DNA of 64,000 bases from contig NZ_JACHXD010000005.1 in assembly GCF_014191875.1 (NCBI RefSeq), positions 248,001 to 312,000 of the forward strand, written 5' to 3'. The notes beneath the pieces were generated by a model. That model did not search any database. It worked only from the letters and a program-made list of their open reading frames with translations, and had not been told where the DNA came from. Both the position numbers and the translations under genes were made by a program. Positions 46,291-56,691 of this stretch are shown here, piece after piece; position 1 is the first letter of the stretch; every line of letters begins with the position of its first letter. Source of the stretch: Pseudoduganella violacea. GTDB taxonomy: Bacteria > Pseudomonadota > Gammaproteobacteria > Burkholderiales > Burkholderiaceae_D.

Positions 46291-47286
46291 TTAGGCTGGG
46301 CAGCTGTTCGTGGCCCGGATATCGATGACCTTGATCTTGCCATCAATAATATCCTTGCGCGCGCCCATGACCTTCTTCTCGATCTCAGGGGTGATCAGCT
46401 TGCGGTTGTGTTCATCCAGCGCCCAATCGACGCCGCCTTCCTTGATGCCCTTGGCGGTCACGCCGGCTTTCCAGGTGCCGTTCTTCATCTGCATGAAGCT
46501 GTCGTAGACGGCGTTGTCCACGCGCTTGACCATGGAGGTCAGCATGGTGCCTGGGTACAGGTGGTTCTGGTTGGAGTCCACGCCGATGGCCAGCTTGCCT
46601 TTTTCCTTGGCCGTCTGCAGCGTGCCCATGCCGGAACCGCCGGCCACGGCGAACACCACGTCCACGCCGCGCTCGAACTGGGAGCGGGCCAGCTCGCCGC
46701 CCTTGGCCGGGTCGTTCCACGCGGCCGAGGTGGTGCCTACCATGTTCTGGAAGATTTCCACTTTCTTGTCGGTGGCTTTCGCGCCCTGCGCATAGCCGCA
46801 GGCGAAGGTGCGGATCAGGGGAATGTCGATACCGCCGATGAAGCCCAGCTTCTTCGACTTCGATGCCTGGGCGGCGGCCACGCCGACCAGATACGAGCCT
46901 TCTTCTTCCTTGAAGGTCACCGAGTTCACGTTCGCGCCCTGGGCCACGCCGTCGATCAGCACGAAGCGCACTTTCGGGAATTCCTTGGCCACTTTCTGCA
47001 GGGCCTGGGTCTGGGCGAAGCCGATCGAGGCGATCAGGTCGAGGTTCTTGCGGGCCAGGCCGCGCAATACCTGCTCGGCCTGCGTGTCGCTGTTGACCTG
47101 CACTTCGATGAAGTTGATGCCGGTATCCTTCTTGAAGCGCGAAGCGCCTTCGAAAGCGGATTGGTTGAACGATTTATCGAACTTGCCGCCGGCGTCGTAA
47201 ACGATGCCCAGTTTCGGGTCCGCCGCGCTTGCGCTGGCGGCCAGCAGCAGGGCGCTAATCGCCACTGCGAGTTGTTTAATTTTCAT
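46291..47286 (-). CDS. BMP-family nucleoside-binding protein (PnrA-like)
   Basis: A 331-residue periplasmic receptor with signal peptide ending ASASA (residue 21). LGIVYDAGGKFDKSFNQSAFEG is the BMP/PnrA signature near the mature N-terminus, and AVAGGSGMGTLQTAKEK and AIGVDSNQNHLYPG are the ligand-binding loops of this family. Homologues bind purine nucleosides. There is no lipobox, unlike Gram-positive relatives, as expected in a Gram-negative cell. It is the first gene of the importer operon and is divergent from the TonB receptor gene. Confidence 0.93.
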   Translation of the reverse strand: MKIKQLAVAISALLLAASASAADPKLGIVYDAGGKFDKSFNQSAFEGASRFKKDTGINFIEVQVNSDTQAEQVLRGLARKNLDLIASIGFAQTQALQKVAKEFPKVRFVLIDGVAQGANVNSVTFKEEEGSYLVGVAAAQASKSKKLGFIGGIDIPLIRTFACGYAQGAKATDKKVEIFQNMVGTTSAAWNDPAKGGELARSQFERGVDVVFAVAGGSGMGTLQTAKEKGKLAIGVDSNQNHLYPGTMLTSMVKRVDNAVYDSFMQMKNGTWKAGVTAKGIKEGGVDWALDEHNRKLITPEIEKKVMGARKDIIDGKIKVIDIRATNSCPA

Positions 47287-47888
47287 TGGTTGGCTCCTGG
47301 AGGTTCGATATTGTATATTTTTTGTGGACGAAGCATGAAGTTTTGGTCCGCGATCGGCTGCGAAAACCCTATTAATTAGAGGCTTCGCTCGGCAAAAACG
47401 CGCTTGGCGCCGGCAAAACCTTATGCAAATGGCAGCTCACCGGCCACCCCTCCTTTTTCGTGTTGCAACGCAACGCGGCTTAATTCTTGGTAATGTATCT
47501 TTCGGCAAGATGTAGTGTTCTTGCAACGGTTTGCGCATATCTTTATGCAAAATTTTCTTGTTGCTTTTTTGTGCAGGCGCCGCAAAACCAATGGCAAATT
47601 GCTACTAGCTTAAGACCGCCGAAAGCCCAACCCCCAGTGGCCTCCCGCCGTGGTGGGAACTAGCTTTCCGCAAGGCCGATCCTTAACTATGCAATAAGCG
47701 ATATAAGTATGACAAATACGTTTTTGCTTGCCTATTTATATTAAAAACAAATAGATTGCACGGTGTGTTTAGTGATTTTCCGTCAAAAATAATCGTGCTA
47801 GCATCGCCGCTTATTGCCCGATTTCTTTGTGTTTTGCAAAGGTTTAGCTGGAGGCAGGCAGAATTTTTACCTAATAAGGAGCTGGTTG
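47287..47888. promoter_or_regulatory. 600-base divergent region, nucleoside importer / TonB receptor
   Basis: No gene was found in this spacer. TATGCAA occurs three times (near 47423, 47544 and 47689) and TTGCAACG twice (near 47463 and 47521). They are possible regulator sites, but chance is not excluded. The right third is AT-rich, and AAGGAG (47877-47882) is the receptor ribosome site. No terminator or riboswitch was recognised. The divergent layout suggests joint control of outer- and inner-membrane uptake. Confidence 0.45.
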
Positions 47889-50168
47889 ATGAAGACGAAC
47901 ACGAAGTACACCCTGATGGCCTTGGCGCTGGCCGCCGCCTTCCCGCTGCACGCGGCGCGCGCCGATGACGCCCAGCCAGCGGCGGAAGAAACGCCGGCGC
48001 CGGCCGCCGCCAAGCAGGCCGGCCAGCTGGAAACCGTGATCGTCACCGCCCAGCGCCGCGCCGAGAACATCAAGGATGTGCCGATGTCCATCGCCACCCT
48101 GAAGGGCGAGAAGCTCGACGTGCTGACCTCCGGCGGCCAGGATATCCGCTTCCTGTCCGGCCGCTCACCCAGCGTCAGCGTGGAATCCGATTATGGCCGC
48201 ACCTTCCCGCGCTTCTATATCCGTGGTCTGGGCAATACCGACTTCGACCTGAACGCCTCGCAGCCGGTCGGCCTGGTGATGGACGATATCGTGCAGGAAA
48301 ACCCGATGCTGAAAGGCTTCCCGGTCTTCGACGTGGACCAGGTGGAAGTGCTGCGCGGCCCGCAAGGCACCCTGTTCGGCCGCAACTCCCCGGCCGGCGT
48401 GATCAAGTTCGACTCGGCCAAGCCGGTGTTCCGCACCGAGGGCTATGCCAACCTGGGCTTCGGCAAGGATGGCGTGAAGAACCTGGAAGGCGCCTACAAC
48501 GTGCCGGTCAGCGACACCGTGGCCCTGCGTTTCTCCGGCCAGACCCAGCGCCGCGACGACCGCGTGCACAATCCGCGTCCGACCGGCACCCAGGACTTCG
48601 AAGGCTATAAGGACAATGCCGGCCGCTTCCAGGTGCTGGTCAAGCCGAGCAAGGACTTCAGCGCCCTGTTCAACGTCCATGCACGCAAGATGGACGGCAC
48701 CGCCACCCTGTTCCGCTCGAATATCCTGAAAAAGGGCACGAATGAGCTGGTGGACGGCTTCGACTTCAAATCCTACCCAAGCGACGGCATCAACGAACAG
48801 CACCTGAAGAACAAGGGCGCCAATATGCGCCTGCGCTGGGATCTGGAAGGCGTGACCCTGCACTCCATCACCGGCTACGAGAAACTGGACTTCTACAGCC
48901 GCGCCGACGTCGACGGCGGCTATGGCACCGCGTCCAACCCGCCATCGGGTCCGGGCTTCGTGCCCTTCTCGGTCGAAACGGCCGACCTGATTCCGAATCA
49001 CAAGCAGATCTCGCAAGAGTTCCGTGCCGAATCGAATTACAAGGGACCGCTGCAATGGATCGCCGGCGTCTTCTACTTCAAGGAAGACATCCAGATCGAC
49101 AGCATCAGCTTCAATTCGCTGGCGGCGGGCAATCCGCAGAATCCGAACTACGCGACCCAGACCCAGAACTCCAAATCCTGGGCCGCCTTCGGCACCCTGA
49201 ACTACACCGTCAACGAGCAATTCAAGCTGCGCGGCGGCGTACGCTACACCAACGACAAAAAGGATTTCGTCGCCAGCCGCATTCACGGCAATCTCTCCAG
49301 CGTGCATCCGCTGCACAGCGACTCCACCAATTTCAGCTGGGATCTGAGCGGCACCTACACGCTCGACAAAGACACCAATCTGTTCGGCCGCATCGCTACC
49401 GGCTACCGCGCGCCATCGATGCAGGGCCGCCTGGACTCGCTGACGGACGTGCCGACCCAGGCCGGCGCCGAGAAAGTGCTGTCCTATGAAGCCGGCGTCA
49501 AACAAGACCTGTTCAACCGCCGCGCGCGCTTGAGCGCCACCGTGTTCCAATACCGCGTCAAGGACAAGCAACTGACCGCCGGCAGCGGCATCGTCAATAT
49601 GAACCGCCTGATCAACGCCGAAAAAGCCATCGGCCGCGGCGTCGAACTCGACTTCCAGGCCAATCTCGGCGACGGCCTCAGCACCACCTTCGGCAGCAGC
49701 TACAACGACACCAAGATCAAGGATCCCAACCTGTTCGTGCGCAGCTGCGGCAATGTGCAGAACAACCCGGCGACCGGCTGCACCGTGACCAATCCGACCG
49801 GACCATTCGCCGGCACCGCCCTGATCGACGGCAACCCGCTGCCGCGCGCGCCGAAATGGCAGCACAACTTCACGCTGCGTTACGCCGTCCCGGTAGGCAA
49901 TGGCGAGTTCTACGCCTTCACCGACTGGGCCTACCGCACCAGCTACAACTTCTTCCTGTACGAAGCCAAGGAATACAAGGCCAAGTCCCTGCTCGAAGGC
50001 GGCCTGCGCGTCGGCTACAAATTCGGCGACGGCAAATACGAACTGGCCGCTTATGGCCGCAACATCACCAACCGCGTACAAGCGCTGGGCGCCATCGACT
50101 TCGTCAACCTGACCGGCATCGTCAACGAACCACGCACCTACGGCGTGCAATTCAAAGCCAACTTCTGA
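47889..50168 (+). CDS. TonB-dependent receptor, possible nucleoside uptake
   Basis: A 759-residue outer-membrane receptor. The signal peptide ends near HAARADD (residue 25). A TonB-box-like ETVIVTAQRR motif follows at about residue 50, then the plug (GAFPVFDVDQVEVLRGPQGTLFGRNSPAG-like region, seen as VEVLRGPQGTLFGRNSPAG) and a barrel ending VQFKANF. The start at 47889 has AAGGAG 7 bases upstream; the frame is open earlier. It belongs to the CirA/FecA-like broad class; no siderophore feature points to iron. Because it is divergent from a nucleoside importer, I infer a nucleoside or nucleotide ligand. Confidence 0.88.
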   Translation: MKTNTKYTLMALALAAAFPLHAARADDAQPAAEETPAPAAAKQAGQLETVIVTAQRRAENIKDVPMSIATLKGEKLDVLTSGGQDIRFLSGRSPSVSVESDYGRTFPRFYIRGLGNTDFDLNASQPVGLVMDDIVQENPMLKGFPVFDVDQVEVLRGPQGTLFGRNSPAGVIKFDSAKPVFRTEGYANLGFGKDGVKNLEGAYNVPVSDTVALRFSGQTQRRDDRVHNPRPTGTQDFEGYKDNAGRFQVLVKPSKDFSALFNVHARKMDGTATLFRSNILKKGTNELVDGFDFKSYPSDGINEQHLKNKGANMRLRWDLEGVTLHSITGYEKLDFYSRADVDGGYGTASNPPSGPGFVPFSVETADLIPNHKQISQEFRAESNYKGPLQWIAGVFYFKEDIQIDSISFNSLAAGNPQNPNYATQTQNSKSWAAFGTLNYTVNEQFKLRGGVRYTNDKKDFVASRIHGNLSSVHPLHSDSTNFSWDLSGTYTLDKDTNLFGRIATGYRAPSMQGRLDSLTDVPTQAGAEKVLSYEAGVKQDLFNRRARLSATVFQYRVKDKQLTAGSGIVNMNRLINAEKAIGRGVELDFQANLGDGLSTTFGSSYNDTKIKDPNLFVRSCGNVQNNPATGCTVTNPTGPFAGTALIDGNPLPRAPKWQHNFTLRYAVPVGNGEFYAFTDWAYRTSYNFFLYEAKEYKAKSLLEGGLRVGYKFGDGKYELAAYGRNITNRVQALGAIDFVNLTGIVNEPRTYGVQFKANF

Positions 50169-50190
50169 TCCTCGTCCGATCAGGCTTAAG

Positions 50191-50221
50191 CCCGCGGCCG
50201 CCCTGTCCGCGGGTTTTTTTT
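50191..50221 (+). terminator. Terminator after the TonB receptor
   Basis: CCCGCGG and CCGCGGG arms enclose a 9-base loop and are followed by eight T. It lies 22 bases after the receptor stop. Confidence 0.88.
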
Positions 50222-50223
50222 CG

Positions 50224-50350
50224 TTTGAGCTATATCAAAAAATGTCCCACCCTGGTGTCAGGCACTAGACCCGGACATTCTTTGATTTTGCTCAAGAAAT
50301 GTCACACCGTGGTGCCTGACACCAAAGTGTGACATTGTTTGATTTAGCGC
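50224..50350. repeat. Tandem pair of dispersed palindromic repeats
   Basis: Unit A (about 50240-50287) begins AATGTCCCACCCTGGTGTCA and ends GGACATTCTTTGAT, nearly identical to unit A at 16.15 kb. Unit B (about 50298-50336) has arms AATGTCACAC and GTGTGACATT around GGTGCCTGACACC. The block lies between the receptor terminator and the LysR gene end. Confidence 0.85.
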
Positions 50351-50354
50351 AAAC

Positions 50355-51260
50355 TCAGTCGCGCGAGGGCGGACGCAGGATGTTGAGAAAGGCGCGCACC
50401 ACGGGGGCGTCGTCGAGGGCGGGGTAGGCGATGTAGAGATTGGCCGAGGGCGGATTGCTGCGGATCGGCAGGAAGACTACGCCGGGCCAGCCGATGCGGC
50501 TGGTGGTTTCGGGCATCAGGGTGACGCCGAGGCCGGCGCCGACCATGGCGAGCAGGGTCTGCGGTTCGGTCGCTTCCTGGAAGATCTCGGGGTGGAAGCC
50601 GGCTTTCACGCAGCATTGGATCAGGTAGCGCGGGAAGGCCGATTTATCCAGCGCCAGGGTCAGCATCGGCTCGTTGGCGATGTCGCTCAGTTCGATGGCT
50701 TCCTGCTTGGCCAGCGGATGGTGTTCGTTCACCGCCACGCAGACGTTTTCGCGGAAGCACAACTCTTGCCGCAGATTGTCGTTGCGCAGGCCGTCCTCGT
50801 CGAGCTTGGGTTCGCGCCAGAAGCCGATGTCGATCTGCTTGGCGCGCAAGGCCTCATACTGCACGGTCGGTCCCAGCTCGTGCAGGGTCCAGGTCACTTG
50901 TGGATACTTGCTCTGGAATTCTTCGAGCAGGCTGGGAATCGGCCCCCACATCGCGGAGCCGACGATGCCCACGCGCAGCCGTCCCACCTCGCCGCGGTCG
51001 ATCTGGCGCACGGTGTCGATGGTCATGCGCATCTTGGCCAGCACGTCCGCCGCTTCCACCATCAGCGCCTTGCCCGCCACCGTCAGCTCGAAGGTGCGGG
51101 TGGTGCGCGCGAACAGTTTCACGCCCAGCTCCGCTTCCAGCTTCATGATCTGCTGGCTTAGCGGCGGCTGCGAGATGTGCAGCCTTTCGGCGGCACGGCT
51201 GAAACTCTTTTCTTCGGCGACGGCGAGGAAGTACTTCAACTGCTTCAGATCGATGGACAT
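50355..51260 (-). CDS. LysR-family transcriptional regulator
   Basis: A 301-residue regulator with the standard N-terminal helix-turn-helix (LKQLKYFLAVAEEKSFSRAAERLHISQPPLSQQIMKLE split around residues 5-43) and a periplasmic-binding-protein-like effector domain (GRLRVGIVGSAMWGPIPSLL and following). It lies 21 bases downstream of psuG on the same strand, so it is probably co-transcribed with psuK-psuG rather than divergent as is usual for LysR genes. Its target and effector are unknown; control of pseudouridine or nucleoside use is inference. Confidence 0.9.
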   Translation of the reverse strand: MSIDLKQLKYFLAVAEEKSFSRAAERLHISQPPLSQQIMKLEAELGVKLFARTTRTFELTVAGKALMVEAADVLAKMRMTIDTVRQIDRGEVGRLRVGIVGSAMWGPIPSLLEEFQSKYPQVTWTLHELGPTVQYEALRAKQIDIGFWREPKLDEDGLRNDNLRQELCFRENVCVAVNEHHPLAKQEAIELSDIANEPMLTLALDKSAFPRYLIQCCVKAGFHPEIFQEATEPQTLLAMVGAGLGVTLMPETTSRIGWPGVVFLPIRSNPPSANLYIAYPALDDAPVVRAFLNILRPPSRD

Positions 51261-51281
51261 GGCGGACGGCTTTTCCTTGGG

Positions 51282-52202
<921 letters not shown>

Positions 52203-52215
52203 GGTGATTCCTTTC

Positions 52216-53325
52216 TTATTCCTGTCCGGCGTGATGAACCGCGCTGGCAATGGCGTCAGCCGACAGCGCGGGTGAAACGGTATGCGGGCTTTGCAGGGTG
52301 AGGGCGGCCGCCTGCAGGCCGCGCGCGCAAGCCTGGGTCAGGTCGGCGTCGCCTTGCGCCAGCGACCAGCAGACGGCGGCGGCGAAGGCGTCGCCGGCGC
52401 CGGTGACGTCGACCACGTCCACCTCATGCGCCGGCATCCAGTGCAGGTCGCCCGGGATGGTGTGGTAGACGCCGGCCGCGCCGCAGGTGACGATGATGTC
52501 CTGCACGCCCTGCGACTGCAGCTCCAGGCAGGCGGCGCGCACGTCGGCCTCGGTGGGCAGGGCGCGGCCGGCGCGGGTTTCCAGCTCGCCGCGGTTCAAG
52601 ATCAGCAGTTGCAGGCCGCGCAGGTCGAGCGGCAGGCGTGCCATCTTCGGCTGCGACACGGCCACGATCACCAGCGGCACGCCGCCGCTGCGCGCTTCGG
52701 CCAGCAGCAGGGCCACGCTGTCGAGCGGCAGGTTGAGGTCGGCCGCGACCAGGGCGGCGGCGCTGCGCTGCGGCGCGCGGCTGGCCAGGAAGGCGGGCGA
52801 CAATTGTTCATACAGGGCCATATCGGCCAGGGCCAGCACCATTTCGCCGCCCGCGTCCAGCACGGCGGTATACGTGCCGCTGGCCATGCCATGCAGTTTC
52901 AGGCTGCCGCTCATATCGATGCCGGCCGCCTCGGCATGCGCTTGCAGCGCCTGGCTGGCGGCGTCGCCGCCCAGGGCGGTGAGCAGGGCGGTGGGGGCGC
53001 CCAGGCGCGCCAGGTTCTCGGCGATATTGCGCGCCACGCCGCCGCAGGTTTCGCTGGCGCCGGCCGGATTCGAGGTGCCCATCTGCAGCGGCGCCAGGGT
53101 GCGCAGCTTGCGGTCCAGGTTGGCCGCGCCTATACATAAGATGGGGCGCTCGTCCGGCAGCACATAGGCGCGCCCCAGCAGGCGCCGTTCGCGGATCAGG
53201 CTGGCGATATGGCCGGCCACGGCCGAGCGCGACAAGCCCATCTGATCGGCCAGCTCCTGCTGGGAGATGAAGGGGTTGGCGCGGATCAGCTCATACAGCT
53301 GTTCTTTTTTCGGTAATTCGCTCAC
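52216..53325 (-). CDS. psuK: Pseudouridine kinase with N-terminal helix-turn-helix (PfkB family)
   Basis: A 369-residue fusion. Residues 1-60 form a winged helix-turn-helix ([22 protein letters not shown]). Residues 65-365 are a PfkB sugar kinase with [12 protein letters not shown], the GG-containing substrate loop [17 protein letters not shown], and the catalytic [15 protein letters not shown] with the base Asp. With psuG next, it should phosphorylate pseudouridine. Start is GTG at 53325. The DNA-binding domain suggests that the enzyme also regulates, perhaps through the direct repeats 15-45 bases upstream of its start. Confidence 0.9.
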   Translation of the reverse strand: MSELPKKEQLYELIRANPFISQQELADQMGLSRSAVAGHIASLIRERRLLGRAYVLPDERPILCIGAANLDRKLRTLAPLQMGTSNPAGASETCGGVARNIAENLARLGAPTALLTALGGDAASQALQAHAEAAGIDMSGSLKLHGMASGTYTAVLDAGGEMVLALADMALYEQLSPAFLASRAPQRSAAALVAADLNLPLDSVALLLAEARSGGVPLVIVAVSQPKMARLPLDLRGLQLLILNRGELETRAGRALPTEADVRAACLELQSQGVQDIIVTCGAAGVYHTIPGDLHWMPAHEVDVVDVTGAGDAFAAAVCWSLAQGDADLTQACARGLQAAALTLQSPHTVSPALSADAIASAVHHAGQE

Positions 53326-53340
53326 GTTCAGCCTGCGTTA

Positions 53341-53371
53341 AAACATTTGTCCGTTAGTATAAACATTTGTC
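53341..53371. promoter_or_regulatory. Direct repeats in the psuK-punA divergent promoter
   Basis: AAACATTTGTC occurs at 53341-53351 and again at 53361-53371, 20 bases apart (two helical turns). It lies just before the psuK start and just upstream of the -35 of the punA promoter. This suits an operator shared by both directions. Confidence 0.7.
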
Positions 53372-53375
53372 TGAC

Positions 53376-53404
53376 CTGACTGCAAGCCCATCATCAACTA
53401 TAAT
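53376..53404 (+). promoter_or_regulatory. Sigma-70 type promoter for the punA-deo operon
   Basis: -35 CTGACT (53376-53381), 17-base spacer, -10 TATAAT (53399-53404). It would give a leader of roughly 170 bases before punA. The leader carries no recognised riboswitch. Confidence 0.6.
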
Positions 53405-53582
53405 AGCCGCCCATTTATATAAATCACGTATAAATTGGGAAGAAAAATGGTATTGGCCGTACATATAGAGGATGATGCATAGTTACGCCTGTCATCGAAA
53501 CGCCCCTAGACAGTACGCTCGTACCGGACCATCGCGGCCCGCGCTGCATCACCGAATTCACCTATACCAAGACGAGGAAACC

Positions 53583-54428
53583 ATGTTGAATAATTCCCCA
53601 TTCCAGGCCGCCGCTATTGTCCGTTCGCGCATGCCCGCCAACTTCCAGCCGCGCGTGGCGCTGGTGCTGGGTTCCGGCCTGGGCGTGCTGGCCGAGCAGA
53701 TGCAGGATGCCGTCGCCATCGGTTTCGACGAGCTGCCGGGTTTCCCGATCAGCACCGTGCACGGCCACGCTGGCCAACTGGTGATGGGCACCCTGTCCGG
53801 CGTGCAGGTGGTATGCCTGAAAGGCCGCGGCCACTTCTACGAAGGCTACGGCATGGGCGTGATGACGTCCGCCGTGCGCACCCTGAAGCTGCTGGGCGTG
53901 GAAATGCTGTTCGTGACCAATGCCGCCGGTTCCCTGCGCACCGAAGTCGATGCCGGTTCCCTGGTGGTGCTGAACGACCATATCAACTTCCTGCCGGGCA
54001 CCCCGATGATCGGCCCGAACGACGAGCGTTTCGGCCCGCGCTTCTTCAGCATGGCCAATGCCTACGACGCCGAGCTGCGCAAGCTGCTGCAAGCCACCGC
54101 CGCCGACAAGAGCATCACCCTGCATGAAGGCGTGTACATCGCCTATCCAGGCCCGAACTTCGAAACCCCGGCCGAGATCCGCGCCTTCGGCCGCCTGGGC
54201 GCCGACGTGGTCGGCATGTCGGTGGTGCCGGAAGTGGTGCCGGCCCGTCACTGCGGCTTGAAAGTGGTGGGCGTGTCGGTCATCACCAACCTGGCCGAAG
54301 GCCTGTCGCCTTTCCCGCTGTCGCACGAGCAGACGCTGAAATACGCCGCCATCGGCGCCGAAAGCCTGATCAAGCTGATTCTGGCCTTCCTCGAAAACGT
54401 CGCGAAAACGCCGGCCCCCAAAGCCTAA
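53583..54428 (+). CDS. punA: Purine nucleoside phosphorylase (trimeric type)
   Basis: PunA splits purine nucleosides to base and (deoxy)ribose 1-phosphate. The 281-residue protein shows LVLGSGLGVLAEQM, VCLKGRGHFYEGYG, VTNAAGSLRTEVDAGSLVVLNDHIN (split), YPGPNFETPAEIRAF and GMSVVPEVVPARHCGL, the signature of the trimeric class. GAGGAAACC precedes the ATG at 53583; the frame is open upstream. It is the first gene of the deo-type operon. Confidence 0.94.
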   Translation: MLNNSPFQAAAIVRSRMPANFQPRVALVLGSGLGVLAEQMQDAVAIGFDELPGFPISTVHGHAGQLVMGTLSGVQVVCLKGRGHFYEGYGMGVMTSAVRTLKLLGVEMLFVTNAAGSLRTEVDAGSLVVLNDHINFLPGTPMIGPNDERFGPRFFSMANAYDAELRKLLQATAADKSITLHEGVYIAYPGPNFETPAEIRAFGRLGADVVGMSVVPEVVPARHCGLKVVGVSVITNLAEGLSPFPLSHEQTLKYAAIGAESLIKLILAFLENVAKTPAPKA

Positions 54429-54441
54429 GCGTCCGTCCGGT

Positions 54442-54492
54442 GGGGCGGTGCGGACCGCCCCGGCAGTGCAGAGCAGGCCGGTGCGGCCTGTA
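54442..54492 (+). other. Intercistronic hairpins between punA and deoB
   Basis: GGGGCGGT / ACCGCCCC (54442-54461) and CAGGCC / GGCCTG (about 54475-54491) can form two G+C-rich hairpins with no T-run. They might stabilise or process the operon message; read-through is expected. Confidence 0.5.
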
Positions 54493-54523
54493 CCCAAGAA
54501 TTTCTTCCTCATCGAGACTTATC

Positions 54524-55717
54524 ATGTCACGCGCCTTTATCCTCTTGCTTGACTCCTTCGGCCTCGGCGCGACGCCGGACGCCGACAAATACGGCGACAG
54601 CGCAACCAATACCTTTGGCCATATCGCCGCCTGGGCCGCCAAGATCGGCCAGCCGATGCAACTGCCGACCATGGAAAAACTGGGCCTGGCTGCCGCCGCC
54701 CACACCGCCTGCGGCGAATGGGCCGCCGGCTTCGACCAGCGCGACAGCTTTACCGGCGCTTACGGCGCGGCGCGCGAACAATCCACCGGCAAGGACACGC
54801 AAAGCGGTCACTGGGAAATCGCCGGCGTGCCGGTGCTGTTCGACTGGGGCTACTTCCCCAAGACCGTGCCATCCTTCCCGGCCGAACTGACCGACCAGTT
54901 GCAGACGCTGACCGGCGTGCCGGGCTTCCTCGGCAACTGCCACGCCTCCGGCACCGAAATCATCAACCGCCTGGGCGACGAGCATGTCGCTTCCGGCAAG
55001 CCGATTCTCTACACCTCGGCCGACTCGGTCCTGCAGATCGCCGCCCACGAAGAACACTTCGGCCTGGAGCGCCTGTACGAGATGTGCGAGAAGGCCTATG
55101 AGCTGGTCAAGCCTTACAACATCGGCCGCGTGATCGCGCGTCCCTTCGTCGGCGCCGACAGCAATTACAAGCGCACCTCCAACCGCCACGACTACGCCGT
55201 GCCGCCGCCGGCGCCGACCCTGCTCGACCACGTCAAGGACGCGGGCGGCGAGGTGATCGCCCTCGGCAAGATCAGCGATATCTACGCTGCGCAAGGCGTG
55301 AGCCGCGTGGTCAAAGGCCCGGACAATATGGCCCTGTTCGACGCGCTGCTGAAAGTGCAGGACGAGGCGGGCGACAAGTCCCTGACCTTCGTCAACTTCG
55401 TCGACTTCGACCAGGCTTTCGGCCATCGCCGCGACGTGGCGGGCTACTCGAACGCTCTGCATGAAATGGATGCGCGCCTGCCGGAATTCATCGCCAAGCT
55501 GAAAGCGGGCGATCTGTGCGTGATCACCGCCGACCATGGCTGCGATCCGACCTCGCCCGGCTCCGACCATACCCGCGAACATATCCCGATGATCTTCTTC
55601 GGCCCCGGCGTCAAGGAACGCTCGCTCGGCATCTCCGAGACCTTCTCCGACATCGGCCAGACTATCGCCCACCACCTCGGCGTGAAACCACTTGCAAACG
55701 GAACCAACCTCTTATGA
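54524..55717 (+). CDS. deoB: Phosphopentomutase
   Basis: DeoB interconverts (deoxy)ribose 1-phosphate and 5-phosphate. The 397-residue alkaline-phosphatase-superfamily enzyme shows FILLLDSFGLGATPDADKYGD (metal Asp), the phosphorylated Thr in STGKDTQSGHWEI, and ITADHGCDPTSPGSDHTREHIP (metal ligands) near the C-terminus. The ATG at 54524 is the conserved start; the frame opens earlier. Its stop overlaps the deoC start (TTATGA). Confidence 0.95.
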   Translation: MSRAFILLLDSFGLGATPDADKYGDSATNTFGHIAAWAAKIGQPMQLPTMEKLGLAAAAHTACGEWAAGFDQRDSFTGAYGAAREQSTGKDTQSGHWEIAGVPVLFDWGYFPKTVPSFPAELTDQLQTLTGVPGFLGNCHASGTEIINRLGDEHVASGKPILYTSADSVLQIAAHEEHFGLERLYEMCEKAYELVKPYNIGRVIARPFVGADSNYKRTSNRHDYAVPPPAPTLLDHVKDAGGEVIALGKISDIYAAQGVSRVVKGPDNMALFDALLKVQDEAGDKSLTFVNFVDFDQAFGHRRDVAGYSNALHEMDARLPEFIAKLKAGDLCVITADHGCDPTSPGSDHTREHIPMIFFGPGVKERSLGISETFSDIGQTIAHHLGVKPLANGTNLL

Positions 55718-56676
55718 GCATCTCCCCCGACTTCAAGCGTAACGAGGCAGTCGGCCTCGATCTCGGCTGGCTGAACCACATCCACGTCAACAAGGCCGCC
55801 GCCGACCGCCGCGCCGCCAGCCTGGCCAACCGCCGCAGCGTCAAGAAGGAATACCAGGCCGCCTGGCTGCTGAAAGCCATCAGCGTGATCGACCTCACCA
55901 CCCTGGCCGGCGACGACACGCCGGGCCGCGTCGAACGCCTGTGCCGCAAGGCCATGCGTCCGCTGCGCGCCGACCTGGTGGAAGCGCTGGGCGTGCAGGA
56001 TCTGAATCTGACCACGGGCGCGGTCTGCGTCTATCACGAGATGATCCAGCACGCGGTGCCGGTGCTGCAAGGCCGCCTGCCGATCGCCGCTGTCTCCACC
56101 GCCTTCCCGGCCGGCTTGAGCAGCATGGAAACCAAGTTGCGCGAGATCGAATTGAGCGTGGCCGCCGGCGCCTCCGAGATCGACATCGTGATTACCCGCC
56201 AGCACGTCCTGACCGGCAACTGGCAAGCCCTGTACGACGAGATGCTGGCTTACCGCAAGGCTTGCGGCGAAGCGCATGTGAAGGCGATCCTGGCGACCGG
56301 CGATCTGGTGACCCTGGAAAACGTGGCGAAGGCATCGTGGGTCTGCATGATGGCCGGCGCCGATTTCATCAAGACCTCGACCGGCAAGGAGGGCGTGAAC
56401 GCCACCATTCCGGTGTCGCTGGTGATGGTGCGCGCCATCCGCGAATACTACGAGCAGACCGGCTTCATGGTCGGCTACAAGCCGGCCGGTGGCGTGAGCA
56501 CCGCCAAATCGGCGCTGCAATACCTGACCGTGATGAAGGAAGAGCTGGGCAATGAATGGCTGGAACCGCATCTGTTCCGCATCGGCGCATCGAGCCTGCT
56601 GACCGATATCGAGCGCCAGCTCGAACACTACGTCACCGGCAATTACTCGGCCGCCCATCGCCACGCGCAACCCTAA
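55714..56676 (+). CDS. deoC: Deoxyribose-phosphate aldolase
   Basis: DeoC cleaves deoxyribose 5-phosphate to acetaldehyde and glyceraldehyde 3-phosphate. The 320-residue protein belongs to the longer class of DeoC, with an N-terminal extension (MSISPDFKRNEAVGLDLGWLNHIHVN). The Schiff-base Lys is in AGADFIKTSTGKEG, and VGYKPAGGVSTAKSAL and RIGASSLLTDIERQ are diagnostic. It overlaps deoB by 4 bases and is followed by an aldehyde dehydrogenase gene that could remove the acetaldehyde. Confidence 0.95.
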   Translation: MSISPDFKRNEAVGLDLGWLNHIHVNKAAADRRAASLANRRSVKKEYQAAWLLKAISVIDLTTLAGDDTPGRVERLCRKAMRPLRADLVEALGVQDLNLTTGAVCVYHEMIQHAVPVLQGRLPIAAVSTAFPAGLSSMETKLREIELSVAAGASEIDIVITRQHVLTGNWQALYDEMLAYRKACGEAHVKAILATGDLVTLENVAKASWVCMMAGADFIKTSTGKEGVNATIPVSLVMVRAIREYYEQTGFMVGYKPAGGVSTAKSALQYLTVMKEELGNEWLEPHLFRIGASSLLTDIERQLEHYVTGNYSAAHRHAQP

Positions 56677-56691
56677 GAATACGGATTCGTC

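Noticed and set aside
47814..47888. An upstream start for the TonB receptor near 47814
   Set aside because: The extra residues do not form a signal peptide; the ATG at 47889 has AAGGAG upstream and begins a proper leader.
53405..53582. A riboswitch in the punA leader or in the nucleoside importer spacer
   Set aside because: I could not find the conserved junction of purine riboswitches or any other class I can recognise by eye.
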